The position numbers and the translations under genes were made by a program. DNA of 64,000 nt from assembly GCA_949987565.1 (NCBI GenBank), contig OX465117.1, positions 3,638,214-3,702,213 on the forward strand, written 5' to 3'. The notes below the pieces were generated by a model. It worked only from the letters and a program-made list of their open reading frames with translations. It was not told the DNA's origin and ran no database searches. The stretch comes from Luidia sarsii (taxonomy: Eukaryota > Echinodermata > Asteroidea > Paxillosida > Luidiidae). Below are positions 38,701 to 50,700 of this stretch, one piece after another (positions within the stretch are counted from its first letter, which is position 1; the number at the start of each line of letters is the position of its first letter).

Positions 38701-41700
38701 CCTTAATTGCCAAATTAGTGGCAACAATTACACTATTGTTGGATCTCATTGTGGAGGATCTAGGTATGGGATGTGCTGCCATGAAAGATAGCGTGCTGGC
38801 ATGTCCCACAGCCCAACGGTCACCAGACAGACAGTGGAAATGCATTACTACCTTCAAGTTCAATGCACTTTGCACGCTTTGTTTAGGCCTGCCACCTCAA
38901 AGATTTGTTTGCTGGAGTGGAGGGTAGTCTACTACTAAACAAAATGGGCCCCTTTTTCTGGCGGATAATCCCTTGACGAAAGCCACATACACCTCTGAAT
39001 TGTGCCAGGTTTCACTTGCTGATATACATAATGTACTCTTATTGATTAATTTCACAGATATTTTGTTCTCAAATTGTTTCAAGAGTTTTGGAAATAGCAC
39101 TTTTACTGTGATGGCCATTGGCACTAAAAAAAACCTCAAATAAAGGGGTTAATTTATAAGTTCCAAACGTCTATAGCTTTTACTACATTTCCAATATTTT
39201 AATGAGTGCTGAGTTGCTGCACTAAATCAGTGTCCCAATGAAAATGTTGTTTTGTTTGGCACATAAAGCCTTTACCCGAATTCCTATATTACGTAACCAA
39301 CCTAAGAGCGGTATATAACCGTGCTCCCGGCCAACGCCCTTCACTTCAGGCTCATGCACACACGCTAAAACACTGCTGATATATCGCTCCTTACTCCTTC
39401 AACATGCATCATCGTGCATGTAACCTAACGTCCCATGCTGTCTGAATAAAATATTATTTCTTAAGAATATAAAACAACTTGAAAAACAATTGCTTTGTTT
39501 GTTGTGCTGGCGTATAAAACCAAACTGTTTTTCATGCGTATGAGCGCAGCGAAGTAGCATGAACAAAAATCAGATATTGCCTTTGAGAATGGTGTCGCTA
39601 GGATCAAAACATTAGGAACTCTATTTTTCTTTTTAGAATAATATAACATTTTGTCAACAAATATTTTAAGATTTTCTATTTATTATAAGTGTGGAGTGTT
39701 GAGGAGCACCAATGAAGACCTTCAGACATGTAAAGGTTGTAAGATTCATGAGTATTAAGTTTCATACCCACTTACAGCAGTTAGTTTTCTGATGATGGCT
39801 TGCGATAGTCATTCCTTTGGGATTTTTGTAATGATCAGGCTGCTTTTTTGGGCAGATATTAGACAGGTGTCTTCAATTTGTGCAAAACCACTGTACGTCA
39901 AACTTTTTTTACAGCAGAGATGTCAGACTTCCGGCAATTGCAGGAATTCCAACTTTTTCAAATTTTTGGAAAAAGCCTCTGGCCTTTGGCATTCTCAGGC
40001 CTGGTGCAACATTATATTGAATATTATCAACCACAGAAAAAGATGATATATATATGGCTGTCCATCAATGTCGATGATGACTGAGACTTTCCATTCTATA
40101 TGTGTGTACATTCAGGTTAGTTCTTGTCATGCTTCCTGCCATGGCTCCACAGACCAATTTGACTTTGATTTCCATAAGATATAAAGCAATTTCTTTATAT
40201 CCCAAATGTGATATACAAAAATGTTGAAAACTGCTTACTGACTAAAATTACCAAAATTCAAACCTCAAAATTTAGCGGGCCTGACGTTTTGATCCTAGCA
40301 GGACCTTGAGAAAGGTCCTGCTAGGAGTCCTTGCAGATTCATGCTATGCTCCATTGACGATGCGCAATGGGCCCTTTTTTCTGACATCAGAAAATCCCTT
40401 GACAAAAGTCCAACTCACTTTGGACTCACTTTGTGAGTCCAAAGTGACTCACTTGTGCACAAGTGACTTACTTGATACAGTTTGACTCACTTGTACAGAT
40501 AGTTTACCCTTATTGATTTATTTCAGATACATGTATATATAAATGACACATTTAAAAAAAATCTGTGTGGCGGTAATGAGCACTGGAAATGGGCCTAGCT
40601 TAAAGTGGTTAAAGGGGAATGCAACCCACAGAAAAATGTTGGCTTATCTGATTGTGCGTTAAAAACAACCTATAATGACCTATGTGCTACTCGCCTATGA
40701 GTTTCATAAAGAGGGCCAAATTGTGGAATTAAGTGGTCAAATTTGCATTCCCGCATCCTGCCATCTTCTGCAAAGGGGCCGCCAATCATTGCGGGGGGTG
40801 TGACATCATTACGGAAAACTTCTGTATGGGCCCGGACAGATGTACCCCCTATTCTACCTCAAAACCACATAGCACTTCGGTCTTACTTGAGATTGCACCT
40901 GCCACCGGCATTTATTCGTCACACTTGAGAGAGTCTTTTGTTAAAAGAGGCTTCTCCCTATATAGGTGAGCCCCGCCGTCCACGCCTCAGTGCATTTTTG
41001 TGACCGGTATAGTTCGTACAATGACGACTCAACTATTCTTCGGACATCTTACGCTTGCTCGACGGGCCTTTGGACCTTGAGTGCAGATACACCGTGTCTG
41101 CGCTAACATCCAGCCATCAGCTTTCTGTTCTACGCCTGCTGGTAATCCAGCAGTTGCGAAGACTAAGCCGAAACCCAGGAAAAATCACCATGCTGTGAAC
41201 ACTTGGCAAAAGTTTGTATCATTACATGCTCTCCGCCGGGTAGGAAGTCTACTATGTATATAGACGATATAGACGATATTGGGAGCAAGGTTATCAGCAA
41301 GTTGCTGCGTAAGATATCATCGCATGAGAAGGTAGCCGAAAAACTTAATAGTTTTAAGCAACCAGACAACGTCCCGGAACTGGACTGTACTAGAGTAAAT
41401 CCAGAAATCTGGAATTCTCTACAATCAAAAACCAGATCAATAGACATCAAACTACAGAAGGTGACACTGGCTACACTAAAAGGAATGGTGCCTATAATAT
41501 TTTGCATTGAGCCTCAAATGAGCAGCAATAAAAGCCTGGATGATAATTCCATTGGTGACAATGTTGCTGGATTTCATAGCCATAATTGGCCATGCAGTAA
41601 CTGAGCTGAATCCTCGTCAGAGAGAGCTCATCATGTCTGACCTGAACCGACAGTGGCAACTCTTTGCTCTGCTCAAGTTCCCTTAACCGGGCTCTTGTTT

Positions 41701-44700
41701 GGGGACAACTTGTCCCAGCAACGCAAGGACATTCAGGAAACGAATAAGCTTGGCTAAAAATTTGGCCACCGCCCGTGTACGTGTTGTACACCAAAATCGC
41801 TTCCGATAAGACAAAAAAAGGAATGCTAAGTTTTCCCCCACGTCGGGCAAACTCGACAGTGAAATTTCTTTCTTGGCAGAAAGGAAAGCTGACCGAGGCG
41901 AGACATCAGCCCGATTCAAAGTAATTCATTGAGTGAGCACTAATGTGAGAACACTCGTTATAATGATGCTAGAATCAATCTAGCAGGTAAACTCGCACAG
42001 AACATAGCCAAATGGTGCAAGATAACATCTGATGAGTGGGTACTGAATGCTATTCAGCACTCTTCAGTTCAATACCACACTAAACACGCATTCTGAAAGA
42101 ATTGCGCTGTGAACCCAACGGGGTTGAAATTGCCAAATTGCTGGGAAATGGGCTATATTTAGCTTACGATCCAGTTGGTGATTTTGTTTCCAATATTCTA
42201 GGAAACATCTCAGTGTACTCTGAGTGACTGGTGTAGAACTAGAACGCACTGGTTCGAGTCGACCCACGTTCACGTATGTTGCATACATCAGACCCCAAAA
42301 AGGATGGATCATTCCGCCCAATCAGAAGCTGAAGGGCTTAACGATTTCTTGGAAAATTTTCATCTCAAATGGAAACTACCCGCATGACAATTCAGCTAAT
42401 CTGGCCTATTGTTATAGGCCTATGGCCTTTGTACACTGTACATCTTAAAGATATGCCTACTCTGCAGTTCCCATAACCATGGAGCATAGGAAATAATGAT
42501 CGATGATTCATTGGCATGACGTTGTGTACCAGTAACCTGTCTGCCATTCGTTTGGCATATGCCCAACGCGTGTTCACTAATCATGAAACCGCTGATTGCC
42601 TCACTGAGGTTGAAAGGTCATAAGTCATGTGATTACATTGACGATTCCCTTCTTGTTGGGAGAACACTTCAATAATTAGACGTTTCTGGGGTCATTGGTC
42701 TTCTAATTTCATGCATGTTGACTACATGTAGCTGTGCTGTATGGACCATTGTTCAGGCGAACAATAGAGAATGGGAACAACCTAGCGCTCTCAGAGCACT
42801 GTGGTGAGTTCGAGGCGCTGATGAACATATCTAAAGAGGAAGTTTCTGATTGAAACTGGTGGATGAAAGAACTTCCCACTCGCCTCTGCGCCTATGCAGT
42901 AATTGGAACCAACGCCTCTTCATTGGTGTATGGTGCATATTCTAATGGTCGCACCGCTGGCGATTTGTGGCCAAAGGCCATTCATCATATCAATTGGCTT
43001 GAGCCAAAGGCTTGCTCACTAGCGTTGCAATCATTCTTTGCTAAAAGAACATGGTATTTCAATCCATTTGAAATCAGACAATGCTGTTGCAGTAGCATAC
43101 CTGTGAAACTTTGGGGGTGTTAAGTCCCACCCTCTGAATGGACTTACCAGAGACATTTGGGGTGGTGTATGCCACGAAATCCTGGTTGACTTCCACACAT
43201 CTGCCAGACGTACAAAACAATTTGGCAGACCCCGCGTCTCGACTCTTTTGAGAGGATTGGAGCGGAAGCTCAATCTCAAATACTTCATCTCTTCCCAAAA
43301 GAGATGTAGTGGGCCTATATGTCTACGCAAACCTCCTTGTATTCTGATTCAGGTTGATTTATCAGTTTTACCATACGAGTTACGACAGGGTGATCCAGGG
43401 TCGGTTTATACCGACGCATTATCATAAGTCTGGTCAATGCATAATTGCTTTTATGCGTTTTCCCCCTTTAGCCCGATAAACAAAGTGCTCACTTTATGAT
43501 TGAGCATGACAAAGCGGTCGGTATACTGATAGTACCGCTATGGTATAAACGCAATCGTGGTTCCGATCTTATTCAAACTACTACCGGTAGTCAGAATTAA
43601 CTCCATTCATAATACATGTATTGCCTATTCAACAAAACATGCTTCGCTTCCCTTCTCGAACAGGCTTCATCCATTGAGGGATTGCCTCGAGTTGATGACA
43701 TGCTTCTTGTCAGAGTAGTGCTCAATAGCACTGCGTATCGACACCAGCTGCCAAGCTAATCCTGGCAGCATGGCAATCCAGCACACGCACACACGCACAA
43801 AAGTGCTACGAAACTGTATTCAGGTAGTGGATTCAATTCGATCTGCACTCGTACAGAAACTCATACAGTTCAAACAAAATTTGGTAACTGTTCTCAACTT
43901 CCCGACTACAATTGTTGTCGGGTATAGTAATTATAGTAACCTCAGCATATTCTGCAGCAAAGAGCAATGTCTGCAGCTACCGCGCCTATTGACTGCGCTT
44001 CAGTTGGTGCTGCGCTTCAGTTGGCGGAAGGGTTGAAGAAAATGAGTATTCAGCTTGAGACCACCAAAGGCCTGCTATACACACATAAGATGTGACTGTA
44101 ATGTTAGAGTACTTAAGAAGGCTTAAGGGCCTAATGAGGATATCTCATTACAGAATATTACCATGAAACTGGTATACTTCTTGCAATGCGCCCTTACGTC
44201 GGGCCAACGCTGTCAGACGCTGGCCTTAATGAACCTAGACTATGTCCAAGTTTTAATTCTGTTATCGAGGCGAATACTAAAACAAGGGGAATCGTGAAGC
44301 CTCACACAGGAGTAAACCTAATGGCCTGTCCACACAAGGATTTGCTTTGTGTCATGTCTACTTTTGAAGTTTAACTTGACAGACTAAAAATGTCAGAGGA
44401 AGTGAAAAGAAGCTTTTCACTGATAAGTTATTTTCCTCCCCACAAAACAGTGGGATCACAGACAATAGGCCGATGGATTAAGTTTGCCCTCTCGAAGAGT
44501 GGTATTAGGACGGATAAGTTTACCGTCCACAGCACACGTTATTAAACATCGTGTAGTGTAGCATCAAGAAAAGATGTACCAGGAGATACATTCATGAAGG
44601 CTGCAGGATTGTGTTATTTATTATGATAACCATGTATTGGATTCAAGTACCCATGCGTTTGCTGAAAGCATCCTTAACCATTCAGTTTAAGTCGAATGCT

Positions 44701-47700
44701 GCTAGTCCATAATGTGGAAATGAACATGTTTCAACTTAATGGGAAAAAACGTCGTTTCTTACAGAAACTCTATCCTGTTGGTATTGGAAATTTTGGCAGT
44801 TGCTCTAAATATCTCAAGTAAGACCAAAGTGCTATGTGGTTTTGAGGTAGAATTTCCTAATTAAACAAGATGTAATGAAATGAAATTGAAGTTTAATTAT
44901 AATTCTACCGAAAGACCACTAGCACTGAAAGACTAACGGTCCCTCCCTGCTTGACTTCCCTCCCGGTTTTACTGCAAAATTTTCCTACAAAAATGCCCTG
45001 AGGCGTGGACGGCGGGGCTCACTTATATAGGGAGTAGCCTCTTTTAACAAAAGACTCTCAAGTGTGACGAATAAATGCCGGTGGCAGGTGCAATCTCAAG
45101 TAAGTCCTTCAGTGCTAGTGGTCTTTTGGTAGAATTATAATTAAACTTCAATTTCATTTCATTACATCTTAAAATTTAGTGGGCCTGACGTTTCGATCCT
45201 AGCAGGACCTTTCTCAAAGGCAGAGTGACAAGGACAAAACAGATACATGTACACGAAGGAAGGGGGGAGAGAGTGAATAGGACACGGATGAGAAACAAAG
45301 GACAAAGAGTGAAGCTGGTAGGGAGAGATCAAAGGGAAGGGCAAGGAGTAGGGTAGGGATTAGTGAGAGGAGGGGGAAAGATCAAAGAGAAGGGCAAGGA
45401 GTAGGGCAGGGATTAGTGACTAGAGGGGGAAAGATCAAAGAGAGAAGTGTGAAGGACTGAACACAAAAGAAGGATTATCAGAAAGCTGCATGGTGTTAGT
45501 CATTACCCTCCTGGATGCTGAGACCATGTGGTTGAATAGTCCGAAGACCCTTCATCCACATTTTCTCACGGCTAAGACGGACAGCATTACAACGGTGACC
45601 AAGTGATTCTATGCCCAGTACACTCATATCTGATATCGAATGATCAGGGAGATTGAAATGATACCCAACAGGGGTGTCCATATTACCGGTTTTGATAGTA
45701 GACCTATGGCCATAAATCCGTTTTTTGAGGGTGTTTTTGGTCTCGCCAACATACTGAATATTACAAACTCTTCAAGAGATGAGGTATATGATGTTTGAGG
45801 TAGTGCACAAGATAGAGCCATAGGTCGTGTGGGTAGTTCCAGAAGAATGTCCATTGAAAGAGTCTATTTCCTTGACATGTGTCTTGCAAACAATGCATTT
45901 CGAAGTACACTTAAATGTACCAAATTTGGTTGGAGTTGAAGAGTCCAAAGGGGGAACCTCTGCTCGGACAATTAAGTCATGCAGGTCGGGGTGCCTGAAA
46001 GCCAAAACAGGCGAATTTGGAATGGCATCAGCCAGACAATCTGAAGTGTGGTGAATATGGTGGTTTTCCTTAGTTATCTTCCTGAGAGGAGGAAGAGAAG
46101 GGTGGTAGGAAGTAACTAAGGGAACCTTGGGCTTGTCCTTGGGACCTGGTGGCTTTTGTTTTAGTGCCGAACTTCTGGGAATGGAATAGACTTAAGCAAT
46201 GGAGTTCTTACATCTTGTTTAATTAGGAAACCATACTGCGTGCAGTTTGCATGGTTTGTATATATATACACTCGCAAGCTTAATGATGGTGTACTGCCAC
46301 GCTTTTGGTTGTCAAAATTCCAGCGAGAAAATGCTGGGGAAATCTTTCCATGCAGTTCTCAACAAGGACAAGAGACCTGTGTTGTTTAGGAAGTGGGCTG
46401 GGGCCATCAAAGTTGAGAAATTTCTCAAAGTCAGCTACAAATGCAGTCAAAATTACGTTGATTTGTAGCAATCACTGCGCCGAGGATGATTAATTGGGAG
46501 GAGGACTTGCAGGCCAAACTCACCGGCTTGAAGCCGAGAAAAATACTGAAGGAAGATGCCTTACATATATGGTACCATGGAGGAAGAAGGAGGGATATAC
46601 GTACCGTGCTGTATTTTTATTTATGCTATGATTTCATGCTATCGGCGACACGACTCCAGTCGGCGACACTGTTTATTTTCTGGTGCTGACCGCAACTCCT
46701 GTCACCAGTGCTATTGTGTGCATAGCATGCACTGCTGCAGTGACGTTTCAGAGAAGTGCATTACCTCTGACCCCCAATAAGCTACACACAGCTTCGCTAA
46801 TTTCGTGTAAAAAATGTTGTTGACCGAGACTATACGCAATCGCCACGCTACAAATCACGTCATTTCAACTGTATTTGTTGCCGACTTTGAGAACTTTCTC
46901 AACTTTGATGGCCGCAGCCCACTTCCTAAACAACTCTGGTGTCGATTTCATAAAACTCTTCTTAACTTACGACGCATTGCATCCCTGCGATGCGTCGCAG
47001 CTGCGACGCGTTGTGCGATCCATTTCATAAAGCACGTTGTAGGGGCGATGCGTTTAATCTTTATTTTGACTCGTTTTAAGTTGTTGTACGAGCCTAAATT
47101 CCATACCACTACGACTGTTTGCTACACCAATGCTCGCTTCTGCCCCGTTCTGGTAACAAAACCAACATGGTGTTTGGAAGAGAGGATAGGCAAAAAATTT
47201 GACGTTCGGGATATCGTCAGCTTAAATTTAGAAGGACCTCTTCCAATTTATAATTTACTCTTTTTTTCTACAGGTAGTGTAGGCCTATGTCTTGTTCGAT
47301 TTTCTTTACCTTCGTTTTATGTCGAATTTAAGTTTCAACCCTGTCCCCGATTTCAAAAATGCCTTCTTGCATGAACTTAAAGCGGTATCGCTGATACAAT
47401 CTCCTTGGTATTCATCTGATCCAAAGGATTCCTTCTTTACCAAAAGGCCCTTTCTCTTCGGAATGTCCGTCGCGCTTCGCGTTCCGTTACTCTCATCAGC
47501 GCCATTTTCTTCAATTTGTACGGTTTGTGCATGTAGACTAGTTACGACGACCCACATACACATCGTAACTTATGACGTGTTTCACACCGTTGTCAAGGAA
47601 CTTGCAACGTGTTCAACGCGTCACAAGTTTTATGAAATGGATTTGGCGGGTTGCGGAAACGCAAATTCAACCACTGAATTCCAAGATTTTTCCCTCTTTA

Positions 47701-50700
47701 TAAAACTCGTAGGCGAGTACCGGTAGCACAAAGGTAATTGTAGGTTGTTTTTAACACCCAATCAGGTAAGCCAACATTTTTCTGTGGGTGTCACATGATC
47801 AAAGCCCCCCCCCCAAAAAAAAAAAATAATAAAAATAAAAATAAAAATAAAATAAAAAACAACAAACAAACAAACTCGCAGAAAAAGAAAGACAAAAAAA
47901 ATTCAAACAGAGAGTATACCCTCTCTGGCCAAATAAAGGAATTTTTGTTGGCATCTCTTAGGTTTTTTAACCCATGACATGCATGCCTACCCAAAAAATG
48001 CACACATTTTGTGCACAAAGTCTATGAGACTTGATGATATTGAAAAATCAGAATATTTTTATACAAATACTTAATCAGAGCATAACTTCAAATTGTGCAT
48101 GTCTGAGAAGATTTGTTAATTCCTAATTCATATCAATTATATTCGCTTTTTGTGACATTGAATTTTTACATCTCCAAAACAGCTTTTGCCTCTACACTAG
48201 TCACTCTTTTCATGTGTGACTGATTTTAATGACAGAATACCTTTCAAACAAAGCAGTTCATGATGATCCAACAGTTGTGATCACCTCACTTGTGCATGAT
48301 ATGTATAAAGTGAGTCCGTAATTTTTCTGTCAAACCAACCTGCTCTTGAATATTTTCTTATTCAGCCAGCTCAGTCAAGGTATATTTTCAGATGAAAACA
48401 TGAATGTAATTTAATTTCGTCACAACCTAATATGTGTTGAATGCAGCAAGTGGAATGCTTCGGGTGTAAAATCCCAGTAATTTAACTGAATTGTGTTGAA
48501 ATAATTTTAGTCTTTGGTTTACAAATTTCATAACATGGCAGGGAAGTACTATGTAAATGTAAATATATAAGATATCTGGAATGACTCAGCACTAATTTTA
48601 AAAATTAAGAATGAATATTGAATTTTCCTGTATTTAATCTATTTATGAGGAATGAAAATAGCTTAAAAGATAATGCGTTTGAAGGCCTATTAATGACTCA
48701 TGCTTTAATTACCTGGTAATGTAAAATGAACATGGTGATATATGTTCTTAAATTAAAGTGTATAATGATTTTAGGATCAATACTTTTTCTTGATTTCACT
48801 TTAAAAGACAAAGTAAAACATCTTTTTTTGTAAATGTGCCATAGGAACTGGAAGCAGAACGTACCAAACTAATGGAGGATGTGACTGCTAATAAAAGGAA
48901 AATGAAAGAACTTGAGGACAACTTGCTTTTCAGACTTACAAGCACACAGGTTGGTTGTAATGTAATTATACTTATAATATCCAATGGAGTAATGCGGAAA
49001 CCATGAAGCAATATATGAACAGCTAAGAGAAACTCCATGAAAAATATATAAATTTCTTTATAAATTATACACACATGATCCTGAGTAAATATATTTGTTG
49101 CCTCAAAAAACATTTTGGTATTGTTACTGGAAGGTTTACCCTTTGTTGTCATGGTATAATTTCTTGTCTATCAGACGTCCTAATGGATTCTTTCAAGCAA
49201 ATAAATGTGCATATAATATATATATTTATATATATAATTGTTCATGTGTATATATCAACACACAGCAGTATTAGGAAGATGTTATTAATCATGAGGAGTT
49301 GGAATCTGATATGCTTTATTACCTAGGGATCACTTGTTGAAGATGAGTCCCTCATCTCAGTATTAGCCACCACAAAGGAGACGTCAGAGGAAGTTACTGA
49401 TAAGCTGCTAGTTGCTGCAGATACAGAAATTAAGATAAATGAAGCTAGAGAGGAATTTAGACCAGGTAATGTACTGGACTCATTATATGGCTAGTCAAAT
49501 GCCTCCTGTTCAGAAAGAGAAAAATATTATCTGCAAACTATGCTAAACTCACCATTCAGAAAATCTGCATAAAATGGCTTAGCTGACTGTGGGACCATGT
49601 TTATTATGTAGGTTGTGTTGACCCATGGACATGCTGTTTAACATTACGCAACCAACTTATCTATCTAATCATAAGAAATACTCAAATACATGCCCCATAT
49701 TGACACTATGCTCACAGTATAATGCTTTCTATTTCAGATGTACAGCCAGTATTGTTTTTCCTTTTTACTTTGTTTGTTGCTGTTTGAGTGTCTAATTTTA
49801 TACTCTGTTTTCAATTCTGGACTGTAGTTGCATCCCGAGGAAGTATCCTATATTTTCTGATCACTGAGATGAGCATGGTTAACATCATGTACCAGACTTC
49901 ACTCAAACAGTTCCTTGGTGTCTTTGATCTGTCTATGGCAAGGCAAGGCTTTTTTTGTTACTTATGATTATACATGTTATTTAGCACATACAAAGAGGTT
50001 TGTTTTTATATTTTTATTTTTATAAATTCATGAATCATGGTATATATTTCTTAGTGTCGTATTGAGTATTGCACTATAAGATGCTATGAATCAAGAAAAT
50101 CATAGAGCCTTTTGAACAGATTTGCACCAAAAGGGAAATGTGCATCATGATGATCTTATCATGTGACTGCTGTATCAAATAATTGTCAGTAATGACATGC
50201 AGCCATTGATAAGGCTGACTGGATCACAGTTGTTCTCATTTATCAAAATACTTTTCCCGTACCATTGTCAAATTGCATATCAGATAAGACTCCATGCTCT
50301 GAGGTTCTTGACATCTGGTTGGCGCCCCCATTTCCACATGCCAACCTCACATAATTCGAGTGTAATACTTGGGCAAATAATCAAATTTATTCATCAGTTA
50401 GAGGGGGCAGCTCTCCTGAATGTCAGGTGTAATATATCCAAACATATGCCCTATCATGCATGGTCTACATCTCACACTAGATTAAGCAATTTTAGGCGTT
50501 TTATAAACTCAGAAGGCAAGTTAAACAAGAAGAGTAAAGCTGGAATCAAAATAATCCACTGTAAATATGAAGTGTACATAAGTGAAAGTGGTAGTAGTAG
50601 AGAGGCTTCCAATTTCAAAGTCAACTTTACCTAACTAGTGTCTTTGTAAAACTAGTTTGGTATTTACCATTTCCACCATGCATAGCCTAGAGCTTTACCC

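Larger units (their letters stand above)
40851..46230 (+). mobile_element. DIRS-like tyrosine-recombinase retrotransposon, decayed
   Basis: DIRS elements copy through RNA and insert a circle with a tyrosine recombinase, so they have inverted terminal repeats and an internal complementary region instead of LTRs. All three are visible: left repeat 40851-41000, right repeat 44988-45170 continuing at 46217-46230, and a region at 44811-44933 complementary to both outer ends joined. Between them are gag-like, reverse transcriptase, RNase H and recombinase remnants. A Penelope-like fragment interrupts the right repeat. Confidence 0.85.
40613..47792. mobile_element. Kolobok-type element, second copy, interrupted
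   Basis: Left end aggggaatgcaacccacag follows TTAA at 40609-40612, and 40613-40850 matches the left arm of the element at 10991. The match resumes at 46231 with catactgcgtgcag. A right arm fragment (46840-46945) and the end segment 47645-47792 complete it. The DIRS element fills 40851-46230. The right end is degraded and lacks a clear TTAA. Confidence 0.72.

Noticed and set aside
39290..39450. Solo LTR with TATA and polyadenylation words
   Set aside because: No TG...CA ends or target duplication could be defined.
47795..48018. Lys/Asn-rich and Phe/Leu-rich ORFs
   Set aside because: They arise from a poly-C plus A-rich simple sequence.
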